From Clostridiales bacterium (GTDB taxonomy: Bacteria > Bacillota > Clostridia > Christensenellales > Aristaeellaceae): a DNA stretch of 64,000 nt. The notes below the pieces were generated by a model that made no database searches, had not been told where the DNA came from, and saw nothing but the letters and a program-made list of their open reading frames with translations. Both the position numbers and the translations under genes were made by a program. Positions 32,906 through 41,273 of the stretch are shown one piece after another. Every line of letters begins with the position of its first letter. Positions within the stretch are counted from its first letter, which is position 1. The DNA is taken from positions 1-64,000 of the forward strand of contig SVGQ01000002.1 in the NCBI GenBank assembly GCA_015056245.1, in the 5' to 3' direction.

Positions 32906-33640
32906 TTACAGATGCTTGACGTAGGTATACAGCGTATCGGAAATGGTCGCGCCAACGCTCACGTAAATCCGCAGCACCTTGGAGTTGTTGCTCACAAAGG
33001 TGGAAGTGAGCCGCTTGCAGTCGTAGGTGAAGCAGGTATCCAGCGTCTTTTTGTGAAGCAGCACGCCAAGGCCGCGGTCGTTGCGCTCATCGTACATGGC
33101 CATCAGCACCGGATCCACGGTGTTTTCATCCTTGCGCATGATGACAAAAAAGCCGATGGCCTTGTCCTTCTGATACACCTCGTAGAGATCCGCGCCCTTG
33201 ATGAGCATATTGCGCAGCCAATTGGCATAGCGGTTGCCGCCGATCTCCGGCGAAAACGCCGGATCCAGCGTGATACGGTCGCTGCGGAAGATGCCGGAAT
33301 GGATCTTTTCGAACACAGGCGCCCATTCCTCCGGGTTGGCGCAGTGCTTCACCGTCAGCCCCCGGTCAAAACGGGCGATGCCGTCCGGCGAATGGTAATC
33401 GCTGCGGCGCACCTCGATCTTGAAAACTGTCTCCACATAGGTATAGCCCAGCTTAGGCAGGCCAAAGAGCAAATGGGAGCAGTTGACCGGTGTTTTGAGC
33501 ACGATATACTCCGCGCCCTCTGCCGCCAGACGCTTTTCCTCCTCGGCGACAGCCTCAGGGGTATCCTGATCGCTTAGGAAGATCTCATAAGCGTTCACGC
33601 CCAGATTCTCTTTTTCCCACACGGCATGAATGGTCTGCAT
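32906..33640 (-). CDS. GNAT-like protein (putative acyl/acetyltransferase)
   Basis: VLMAMYDERNDRGLGVLLHKKTLDTCFTYDCKRLTSTFVSNNSKVLRIYVSVG pattern. Confidence 0.55.
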   Translation of the reverse strand: MQTIHAVWEKENLGVNAYEIFLSDQDTPEAVAEEEKRLAAEGAEYIVLKTPVNCSHLLFGLPKLGYTYVETVFKIEVRRSDYHSPDGIARFDRGLTVKHCANPEEWAPVFEKIHSGIFRSDRITLDPAFSPEIGGNRYANWLRNMLIKGADLYEVYQKDKAIGFFVIMRKDENTVDPVLMAMYDERNDRGLGVLLHKKTLDTCFTYDCKRLTSTFVSNNSKVLRIYVSVGATISDTLYTYVKHL

Positions 33641-33727
33641 GGTGTTGGCCTCCTTAGGAGAAAATGATGAAACAAGCTATTGATAGAAGCGCTGCTTGGA
33701 TTCGGCTGCGCAGGCCGATGGAGCGGC

Positions 33728-34723
33728 TCAGGCACCCAAAGCGGAGTTTCCTTCTGCTTCGGTGGATTCCACACACGAAGCGGCAGAAGGGGTCTGAAGA
33801 TCGCCGGAGCGCACCACTTCCCGCACCACAAACTGGGGATAGCGGTTGATGCTCAGATAGATGCGCCCGATATACTCGCCCACGATGCCGATCAGGCCGA
33901 TGATCAGGCCGCCCATGACCATGATCAGGGCCACAGTGCTGGCCCAGCCAGCCTGAATGGCAGGATCCACGATCTTGCGGATGATGGTGATCAGCGCGAA
34001 CAGGAAACCGATCGCCGCCACAATCCAGCCCAGATAGCTGGCCAGGCGCAGGGGCTTGATGGAGAAAGCGGTAACGCCGTTGAGCCACAAGCCGATGAGT
34101 TTTTTCAGATTGTAGCCGCTGCTGCCCTCCATGCGCTCCTTGTGCTCCACCCGCACATTGGCGTAAGTGCCCACACTCTGGAACAGAAGGCCCGTCACGT
34201 ACGGGAAGGGGTTGGGGTATTGCAGGGCGCTGTCCACCACAAAGCGGCGGCAGGCGAAATAGCTGTTGGCCTTCAGTTCCTTGGGCTGGGCAAAGAAGAA
34301 ATGGTTGCAGGCCGCGTTGAACTTGCTGCCCAGATTGCGGAAGGCGCTCTGCTTGCGCTCGCCGTACTCGGCAAACACGATGTCATGGCCCTCGTTTACC
34401 TTGTCGATCAGCTTGAGGCACTCGCAGGCAGGGGTCTGACCGTCATCATCCAGACAGATGATGATATCGCCCCGCACCTGATGGAAACCTGCCATCAGCG
34501 CGCTGTGCTGCCCGAAATTGCGGCTCAGATCCACCGCCACCACTTCCGGATGCTTCTGGGCCAGCGCCTTGATGGCATCGGCGGTATGGTCGGGGCTGCC
34601 GTCGTTGACCAGAATGATCTCACACTTTTCCTCCGGGCGGGCGGCGACGGTTTGCAGAATTTCTTCCACCACAATGCCTACGGTGTGTTCAGACCGGTAA
34701 CAGGGAATCACAAAAGATAACAT
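33728..34723 (-). CDS. Glycosyltransferase family 2 (DPM1/ArnC-like)
   Basis: LSFVIPCYRSEHTVGIVVEEI; ILVNDGSPDHTADAI; DLSRNFGQHSALMAGFHQVRGDIIICLDDDGQTP; two C-terminal TM helices. Confidence 0.93.
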   Translation of the reverse strand: MLSFVIPCYRSEHTVGIVVEEILQTVAARPEEKCEIILVNDGSPDHTADAIKALAQKHPEVVAVDLSRNFGQHSALMAGFHQVRGDIIICLDDDGQTPACECLKLIDKVNEGHDIVFAEYGERKQSAFRNLGSKFNAACNHFFFAQPKELKANSYFACRRFVVDSALQYPNPFPYVTGLLFQSVGTYANVRVEHKERMEGSSGYNLKKLIGLWLNGVTAFSIKPLRLASYLGWIVAAIGFLFALITIIRKIVDPAIQAGWASTVALIMVMGGLIIGLIGIVGEYIGRIYLSINRYPQFVVREVVRSGDLQTPSAASCVESTEAEGNSALGA

Positions 34724-34747
34724 GGTTCTTGCCTCTTTCTTTGATGG

Positions 34748-35947
34748 TCAGATTGCGTCGATCACCCGGCTCAGGGTACGGATCAGGTCGATGCCGTCCC
34801 AAGTCAGGGAAAAATCCATGGTTGCGCCCACCGGAGCGATACGGTCAATACCGGCAAGGCGGTTGTCCCGCACAAAACGGCGAAGCTCGTCTTTGTCCAG
34901 CCCCAGATAGCTCAGGGTCTGATATTTGCGCTTCACCACCGGGATGAGATCAGCAAGCGTGTCCGTGGCATATTCCAGAAAGAACCCGCCCGGGCAGCGG
35001 TTTTCCTCGATTTCGCCGGAAAGCTCTCGAAGCTGGATGCGCACGATCAGGTTATCCGGCATGGGAACGACGCGGCTCCCCGGCAGCTGCAAAGCCGCCC
35101 GGCAGGCTGCTGTCAGCTTATCCACCGCCACCACCGGCTCCAAGAGATACCGGCTGGAAGCATAGCGGTGCACCGCGTTCCAGAAGCGGTCCTGCGCCTT
35201 CGCCAGCGTTTCGCCCTCGCCCAGCCAGTAAACCAGCCGGGGGGAGGTACAGGCATTCTGGTCGGTGAGGTACGTATCGTTGTAGAAACCCTGCGCGGCC
35301 TTTTCCAGCTTCTTGTCGTCCATTTGCAGAACGGCTTCGGCACGGATCGCCAGCAGGCTGTAACGATCCGGGAAGGTGACCTCATTGGCGTGGGGCATCA
35401 GGGTTGCCATGCGCACCCGGCGCACGGTCTCATCACCGCCCCAGATGATGCGGCTGTCACAGGCAGCGGACAGCTGCTCCGTGATGTCCTGCCGTTCCCT
35501 GGGGTAGATGACCACATTCACATGATCCCGCAGGGCCTTGTGAGCATCGTCCAAAAGCTGCTTCATGGCAGCGCAGACGATGCGGGTCTGGGGGAAATCC
35601 TGACTGGAGGCTTTCACCACACAGGCATTGCCTGCCAGCAGGGCAGCCACCAGAGAGTACGCAAAGTTGATGGGCACATTGCTGGGGGCAATGTGAAAGC
35701 TGAGTCCCCGGCCCAGCCTGTTATCCAGCGCATCCTGATATTGACCGCGCAACTGTTCCAGATGCGCCCGGCGGCAAAAAAACGCGAAGGTGACCACATC
35801 CGGGTAGGGACGGGCAGCCGGGGTTTTCATCAGCAGCGCGGACAGGTCGGACAGGAAGGAGAGCACTTCATCGGCAAAGGGCGCAAGGGGCTGGGCTTTT
35901 TCCCAATCGCCGCCGCACAGGAGGGTGCCAAGATCATTTCTGCTCAT
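34748..35947 (-). CDS. Acyl-CoA reductase, LuxC-like
   Basis: Catalytic-Cys-type motif LTDQNACTSPRLVYW; LSFHIAPSNVPINFAYSLVAALLAGNACVVKASSQDFPQ. Confidence 0.88.
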   Translation of the reverse strand: MSRNDLGTLLCGGDWEKAQPLAPFADEVLSFLSDLSALLMKTPAARPYPDVVTFAFFCRRAHLEQLRGQYQDALDNRLGRGLSFHIAPSNVPINFAYSLVAALLAGNACVVKASSQDFPQTRIVCAAMKQLLDDAHKALRDHVNVVIYPRERQDITEQLSAACDSRIIWGGDETVRRVRMATLMPHANEVTFPDRYSLLAIRAEAVLQMDDKKLEKAAQGFYNDTYLTDQNACTSPRLVYWLGEGETLAKAQDRFWNAVHRYASSRYLLEPVVAVDKLTAACRAALQLPGSRVVPMPDNLIVRIQLRELSGEIEENRCPGGFFLEYATDTLADLIPVVKRKYQTLSYLGLDKDELRRFVRDNRLAGIDRIAPVGATMDFSLTWDGIDLIRTLSRVIDAI

Positions 35948-37016
35948 AGGTATCGCTGCACCCCCTGACCTCAGCCCGCTTGATGCGGCCCAGAATCTCG
36001 AATGTTTTGCCCTTGCGGCCGCAGGGGCAGTCATCCTCGCCGAGGATGCGGCCCTCGTCCTCAGTGAGCAGTACATGGCCCGGATAGCTGCGGGGCAGCA
36101 GGCTGCTGACCTGAATCAGGCCGGTCTCCCCCACATCCGCTACGGAAAAGTCCCCGGGACGGCGGATGGTGATATCAGACCACACCGGCGCATGCAGATG
36201 CCCGCATTCGCACTCCATATAAACGGTGCCGGTCTGCTCCACCATGCCATAGTAGTTATGCACCCGGGTAAGACCGCAGGTATCCCGCAGCGCATTTTTG
36301 AACTGCTCCGTGGTGATGTACTGATCCGCCAGCTTCTTCCAGCCGCCGCCGTGCACCAGAATGCCCCGGCTCAGATCCGGCTGGTAGCCGGTCTTTTTCA
36401 GCTGGTCGATGAAATGCTGCCAGATCATAAAGGTAAAGCCGAACAGGAAGATGTCCTCTCCCTGATGCTTCTCGAGGAACGCGGTCAGGCCGTCCACATC
36501 CAGCTGCATGTTTTCATCCAGCGCATACAGCTTATCCCGGGCGAACATGCTGAACCCCAGAATGCCCGCGCCCCGGGCAGAAAACATGGCCCGGTTCTTG
36601 ATCACCGCCGAGGTATCCAGAATGATCATGGGCAGGCGCTGCTTCCCCAGAAAATCCGCCATGATGGCAGCCAGCACCTTGCTTTGCAGCGTGCTGGTCT
36701 CCCGGTCCAGAAAAATGCGGCTCACCTGCTGGCCCGTGGTGCCCGAGGAGGTCATGGTGCGGTGCAGGTCTTCCTCCGGCACGCTTTTGAGGCTGAATTC
36801 CTTGAACAGGCGCACCGGCAGCGGCGGCAGTTTCTCAAAGGACTGGATGCCCGCCGGATCGCAGCCCATGGCTTCCAGCATGCGGGCATACTCCGGGCAC
36901 CGGGCCGCGTGATGCAGACTCAGGGCCTTCAATTCCTCAGTGAGAAATGCCCGTTTTTCTTCCTTTGCCATGCCATAGGGCGGCAGAGTGTGCAAGGTGC
37001 TTACCTCAATGGACAT
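35934..37016 (-). CDS. Acyl-protein synthetase, LuxE-like
   Basis: LPPLPVRLFKEFSLKSVPEEDLHRTMTSSGTTGQQVSRIFLDRET; LVHGGGWKKLADQYITTEQFKNALRDTCGLTRVHNYYGMVEQTGTVYMEC. Confidence 0.9.
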   Translation of the reverse strand: MSIEVSTLHTLPPYGMAKEEKRAFLTEELKALSLHHAARCPEYARMLEAMGCDPAGIQSFEKLPPLPVRLFKEFSLKSVPEEDLHRTMTSSGTTGQQVSRIFLDRETSTLQSKVLAAIMADFLGKQRLPMIILDTSAVIKNRAMFSARGAGILGFSMFARDKLYALDENMQLDVDGLTAFLEKHQGEDIFLFGFTFMIWQHFIDQLKKTGYQPDLSRGILVHGGGWKKLADQYITTEQFKNALRDTCGLTRVHNYYGMVEQTGTVYMECECGHLHAPVWSDITIRRPGDFSVADVGETGLIQVSSLLPRSYPGHVLLTEDEGRILGEDDCPCGRKGKTFEILGRIKRAEVRGCSDTYEQK

Positions 37017-38412
37017 ACTGCTCCAACTCCCGGTACAGGGTCTTGCCTGCGTCGTTCTTGGGGATCGCGTCAAGCGGCTGGGTATGGAAACCAGCTATGT
37101 TCAAACCGGTTTTCTGGGACAGGAACGTGCGCATCTCCGGCAGCACATCCTCCCGGGTGGCAAACAGGTACAGGTGGTCATCCCGACCGCCGCAGGCCAC
37201 ATCCATGCCGGGAAACTGACCTTTCAGCATGCCCTCCAGCTCATCCAGATTCACCCGGTTACCGTACATCTTCAAAAAGCGCTTCTTGCGTCCCACGATG
37301 GTGAAGTAACCGTCCGCGTCCATCTGGGCCATATCGCCGGTTTCCAGCACGCCGCCCCGCTCGTCGCCCAGAGAAAGGTCGGCAGCACAGGTGGCATAGC
37401 CCAGCGTCACATTGTCACCGTGATAGCGGAGTTCACCCGTTACGCCGGTTTCGGTGATGGGGTTGCCGTTCACATCGATCAGCTCGAACCGGCCTCCGGG
37501 AATGGCGATGCCGATGGCGCCGATCTTTTCCAGACTGCGCTCCCAGGGCAGATACGCCATGCGGGCCGTGGCTTCGCACTGACCATACATCACAATGAAC
37601 TGCTTGCCCACTTCCCGGCACCAGTTCACAAACTTGCCGTGAAGCTCCGGCTGCAGCTTGCCGCCGGCCTGGGTCATGGTGCGCAGGGAGGGCAGATCCA
37701 TCCGCATGAAGCGCATCCGATCCAGCATTTCGTAGGTATACGGCACGCCGCCGAAGCTGGTGGCCTCCTCCTGACGGAAGAAGGTCCAGAAATCCCGCTG
37801 AGCGATGCCGCACTCCGTCATCAGAATGGTGGCACCCACCATCAGGTGGCTGTTGAGAATGCTGACGCCGTAGGTATAGTTCATGGGCAGCGTGGTGATG
37901 GGACGCTCGCTGGCATCCAGCTTCAGGTACTCCACGATGCTTTGGGTATTGGCTTCGATGTTGCGGTAGCTCTGGCGCACAAACTTGGGGCTGCCCGTAG
38001 AGCCGCTGGTGGTCAGCAGCAGGGCCAGCTCATCGTTGAGGCGGGTTTCCGTCCCGAAAGGGGTTTTCAGTAGATGATAGCCCCACAGGCTGTACACGCT
38101 CTCGCAGCCATCCCACGCAAAGCCTTCCGGCGCCCACAGGTACGCCGGATGATAGGCCTCGTACAGGCCGGTGAGCATATCCCGGTCCAGCTCCGCGTTC
38201 AAAAGCGCAGGCACCACGCCGTTCTCCACCAGACCCGCATAGCCCAACAGGCTGGCGGGGGTGTTCTTGCACAGCGTGAACACAAGGCAGCGGCCGCCCA
38301 TGGCATCCCGCAGCTTGCGGGCTTCCTGCGCCAGCTGGGCATAGGTCACCCGCTGACCATTTTCGCTGATCAGCGCCAGCGCGTCACCGTAGCGATCAAA
38401 GTTCCACATCAT
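37006..38412 (-). CDS. AMP-dependent acyl ligase (ANL superfamily)
   Basis: LLLTTSGSTGSPKFVRQSYRNI P-loop; VMYGQCEATARMAYL; ETGDMAQMDADGYFTIVGRKKRFLKMYGNRVN. Confidence 0.93.
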   Translation of the reverse strand: MMWNFDRYGDALALISENGQRVTYAQLAQEARKLRDAMGGRCLVFTLCKNTPASLLGYAGLVENGVVPALLNAELDRDMLTGLYEAYHPAYLWAPEGFAWDGCESVYSLWGYHLLKTPFGTETRLNDELALLLTTSGSTGSPKFVRQSYRNIEANTQSIVEYLKLDASERPITTLPMNYTYGVSILNSHLMVGATILMTECGIAQRDFWTFFRQEEATSFGGVPYTYEMLDRMRFMRMDLPSLRTMTQAGGKLQPELHGKFVNWCREVGKQFIVMYGQCEATARMAYLPWERSLEKIGAIGIAIPGGRFELIDVNGNPITETGVTGELRYHGDNVTLGYATCAADLSLGDERGGVLETGDMAQMDADGYFTIVGRKKRFLKMYGNRVNLDELEGMLKGQFPGMDVACGGRDDHLYLFATREDVLPEMRTFLSQKTGLNIAGFHTQPLDAIPKNDAGKTLYRELEQYVH

Positions 38413-38632
38413 ACTTGGCAAGGATCTCCTTCCCCTTTTCAAAGGAGCTCAGGTCAATGATGTCATCCATATCCACCATGATGTCGAAAGCGTCTTCCAG
38501 CGCAGCAATCAGGGTCATGTGACCCACGCTGTCCCAGGCAGGGCTTTCGCCGTACACAAGGGTGGAAACCTCAGCAGCAGGAACCTCCAGCGCTTCGGCA
38601 AAGGCATTGATGTACTTTTCCAGATTGGTCAT
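38396..38632 (-). CDS. Acyl carrier protein
   Basis: SPAWDSVGHMTLIAALEDAFDIMVDMDDIIDLSSF, phosphopantetheine Ser in DSVGHM. Confidence 0.9.
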   Translation of the reverse strand: MTNLEKYINAFAEALEVPAAEVSTLVYGESPAWDSVGHMTLIAALEDAFDIMVDMDDIIDLSSFEKGKEILAKYDVEL

Positions 38633-38649
38633 GGTTTGTCATCCTTTCT

Positions 38650-38958
38650 GTGATAGGGGGACGAGATGCGGGGCTCTGCCCCGCGCCCCGGCAGGGGAGA
38701 CGGAGGGAAGCGCGTGCCCAGTGGCGACGGAGGGAAGTGTGTGCCCAGTGGGCACTTGCGCGAAGCGCAAAACGACCCGAAGTCGTCAACCGAAACGAGT
38801 GTAGGCTACGGCAGTAGCCTGCATGAAGATTGAGGTTGCGGAACACAACGGCGAAGCCGTTAGCGACCCGCAGTCACGGGCCGAAGCGAGGGCAGGGCAC
38901 GGTTAGTGCCCAGAACACCGACTGAGGTTGCGGAACGATCCCCCTGCACCCCGCACAT
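38650..38958. repeat. Dispersed palindrome-rich intergenic element (copy D, long form with internal duplications)
   Basis: 27-bp tandem pair 38699-38725/38726-38752; two related units of about 84-92 bp each ending in TTGAGGTTGCGGAAC / CTGAGGTTGCGGAAC; many small stems. Confidence 0.75.
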
Positions 38959-39013
38959 GGGGTAATAATCCTTCGTTTAGTATAAGGTACTTGGGTTGTG
39001 AAGGTACTGTATT

Positions 39014-39757
39014 TTACAATATCCCGCCATCCACCCGCCAGACCTGACCTGTCACATAACTGGCCCGGTCGCTGGCCATGAAGGCGGCTACCTCGGCGAT
39101 CTCCTCCGGCTGAGCCTTGCGATGCATCAGCACCTTTTCCAGCTGTTCGGCTTCCACCTTTTCGCTCAGATCCTTCACCAGATCGGTGTCCGTCAGGCCC
39201 GGGGCAATGGCGTTGACCCGGATGCCCAGCGAGATCATCTCCCGGGCCAGCTTCTTGGTGGCAGCGATCAGCGCGGCTTTGGAGGCAGAGTAGTCCAGAC
39301 GGCTGTCGCCATCCAGACCTGCAATGCTGGCAACATTCACCACCGCGCCGCTCTTGGCCCGGGCCATCAGACGGGTGGCGGGGCGGGTCAGTTCCAGCGT
39401 GCCGAAGAAGTTGGTATCGAAGATGGCGCGCATCTCCGCTTCGGAGGTCATCTGGAACATCTTGTCCTCGTCCATGCGTCCGGCGTTGTTCACCAGAATA
39501 TGCAGAGGCTGCTTATCCGCCATCACCTGTTTGAAAGCGTCCTTGATGGCGGCAGTATCGCTCAGGTCGCAATAGACGGGTTTGATCCACACGCCGTACT
39601 GTTCCGCAGTGGCGCGGCAGTCAGCCTCGAAGGCTTCGCTGGGGGTGCGGGCAAAGGCCCAGATGTTGGCCCCTTCCCGGGCAAACACATGCAGCATGGC
39701 ATTGCCGATCCCCCGGGCAGTGCCGGTGATCAGGGCGTTCTTTCCGCTAAGCAGCAT
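39014..39757 (-). CDS. SDR family oxidoreductase (FabG-like)
   Basis: ALITGTARGIGNAML; ILVNNAGRMDE; LDYSASKAALIAATKKLA; MASDRASYVTGQVWRVDGGIL. Confidence 0.95.
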   Translation of the reverse strand: MLLSGKNALITGTARGIGNAMLHVFAREGANIWAFARTPSEAFEADCRATAEQYGVWIKPVYCDLSDTAAIKDAFKQVMADKQPLHILVNNAGRMDEDKMFQMTSEAEMRAIFDTNFFGTLELTRPATRLMARAKSGAVVNVASIAGLDGDSRLDYSASKAALIAATKKLAREMISLGIRVNAIAPGLTDTDLVKDLSEKVEAEQLEKVLMHRKAQPEEIAEVAAFMASDRASYVTGQVWRVDGGIL

Positions 39758-39758
39758 G

Positions 39759-41273
39759 TTATTCCCCCTTTTCGATGGTGACGCTGTCCTTCAGGTAGTA
39801 CTCTGCATACAGGTTCTGTACATACTCGCCCATTTCATCCACAGGCGCGTCGCCCATAAAGGCGGCGGGAATAGTGGTTACCGGGCGGAGAACCGCATCC
39901 GTGATGGCGGGATCGTTCATCTCCTGATCCCGCTGATCCATGGCTTCGTCATAGGCGGCAGCCTCGCCGCTGGCAAGGGAGCGCAAAGCGCTTCCGCTGG
40001 CCATGTTCTGGGGGCCATAGCTCAGTGTACCTTCAGGATGGTAGCAAATGCAGCCTACCACCAGCAGCGCTGCCAGCGCCAGCACTGCCATCACCCGGAT
40101 GCTTTCGCTGTCCGGGCAGCTGAGCCAGCTCAGCTCGCCGTTTTCCTGCTTGCGAATCAGCCAGCCGGCCCAGTACAGCACCAGCCCGGTGGACAGCAGC
40201 ACATAGCAGAAATAGTAGGTGTTCACCGTGCGTCCATCGCCCAGATAGTTGCCGGTAAACAATGTTGGGGTCAGCTGGGCGCAGAACAGGCAGATGCCCA
40301 CCGCAGTCACCAGCAGGGGATATCGGAAGCTGAGACGGCTATTTTTCAGCGCGCCGCTGAGCTGCCAAATGGCAATGCCCCACACCGCCACCAGCGGCAG
40401 GGAGAACCAGTAGCCCAGCAAAGAAACCCCGAAGAACATCGCCTGAGCGATTGCCACTACCGGGTTCAGGCCGCCGCCAAGGGTGGCGGCGCGCACTGCA
40501 TTGCCCGGCGCCATGGCGCTGAACACCATCAGCGCTGCCATCACCAGCGTGGACAGCAGCTGCGCAAAGCGCAGGGGGCGCTTTCCGTGGAAGGCATAGA
40601 TCAGCAGCAGCACATCTGCCAGCAGGGCAAAGAGCACCGTGGAATACTTGCTGCCGCCCACCAATCCGGAGAAAATCAGCAGCACCACAGACCAGATCAC
40701 CTGTCCGGCCTTGCTGCCGGCCCTCTCCATCCGCAGCCAGATGGCGAGCCGCACCAGCATCAGCGACCACATCAGCGTATAGGCCACACCGCCGTTAAAC
40801 CAGAAGAACGCTTCGCTCAGATCCGGCACAAACTGGATCATCACAAAGGCGGCGCAGGCAAGCACCAGCCAATAGGCCTGAGCGGATGCGCCCAGCCGGA
40901 AGCGGATGCTTTCCCGCAGGAAGCACCACAGGCTGAACAGGAAAAACGTCAGCAGAACAGCCGTGGTGATCCAGTAGTTGCCCTCGCCGAAAATGGCGGG
41001 CTGCAACGCGCTGATAAAGGAAGAAGTATACGTGCCTTCCCATGTGTTGCGGATCGCAACCGTATTCTCAAAAGCAGCCTTCACTGCTCCAGGAAAACCG
41101 CCGCCCTCCCGCACCGCTGCATGGGTACGGATGGAAAAGCCGAAATCATCGTAGCAGGCGTGATTAAAAAGCGAAATCGCATACAGAGGCACCAGACTGA
41201 CCAGCAGCATGGCAATCAGCACAAGGCATAAGAGCCGGCTTGAAATGCGCCATTTCATCAGGGGATTCTTCAT
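39759..41273 (-). CDS. DUF6056-like multi-TM protein (paralog 1)
   Basis: YAISLFNHACYDDFGFSIRTHA; WEGTYTSSFISALQPAIFGEGNY. Confidence 0.7.
   Translation of the reverse strand: MKNPLMKWRISSRLLCLVLIAMLLVSLVPLYAISLFNHACYDDFGFSIRTHAAVREGGGFPGAVKAAFENTVAIRNTWEGTYTSSFISALQPAIFGEGNYWITTAVLLTFFLFSLWCFLRESIRFRLGASAQAYWLVLACAAFVMIQFVPDLSEAFFWFNGGVAYTLMWSLMLVRLAIWLRMERAGSKAGQVIWSVVLLIFSGLVGGSKYSTVLFALLADVLLLIYAFHGKRPLRFAQLLSTLVMAALMVFSAMAPGNAVRAATLGGGLNPVVAIAQAMFFGVSLLGYWFSLPLVAVWGIAIWQLSGALKNSRLSFRYPLLVTAVGICLFCAQLTPTLFTGNYLGDGRTVNTYYFCYVLLSTGLVLYWAGWLIRKQENGELSWLSCPDSESIRVMAVLALAALLVVGCICYHPEGTLSYGPQNMASGSALRSLASGEAAAYDEAMDQRDQEMNDPAITDAVLRPVTTIPAAFMGDAPVDEMGEYVQNLYAEYYLKDSVTIEKGE

Noticed and set aside
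34748-38632. Bioluminescence (lux) operon
   Set aside because: LuxC- and LuxE-like genes are present but no luxA, luxB or luxD-like gene is seen, so light production is not supported.
38699-38752. CRISPR array suspicion from short direct repeats
   Set aside because: Only two adjacent 27-bp copies with no spacers and no cas genes; explained as internal duplication in a dispersed repeat.
38571-38846. Small ORFs within the intergenic repeat (38562-38846)
   Set aside because: They overlap the repeat and the ACP gene out of frame; no RBS or domain.
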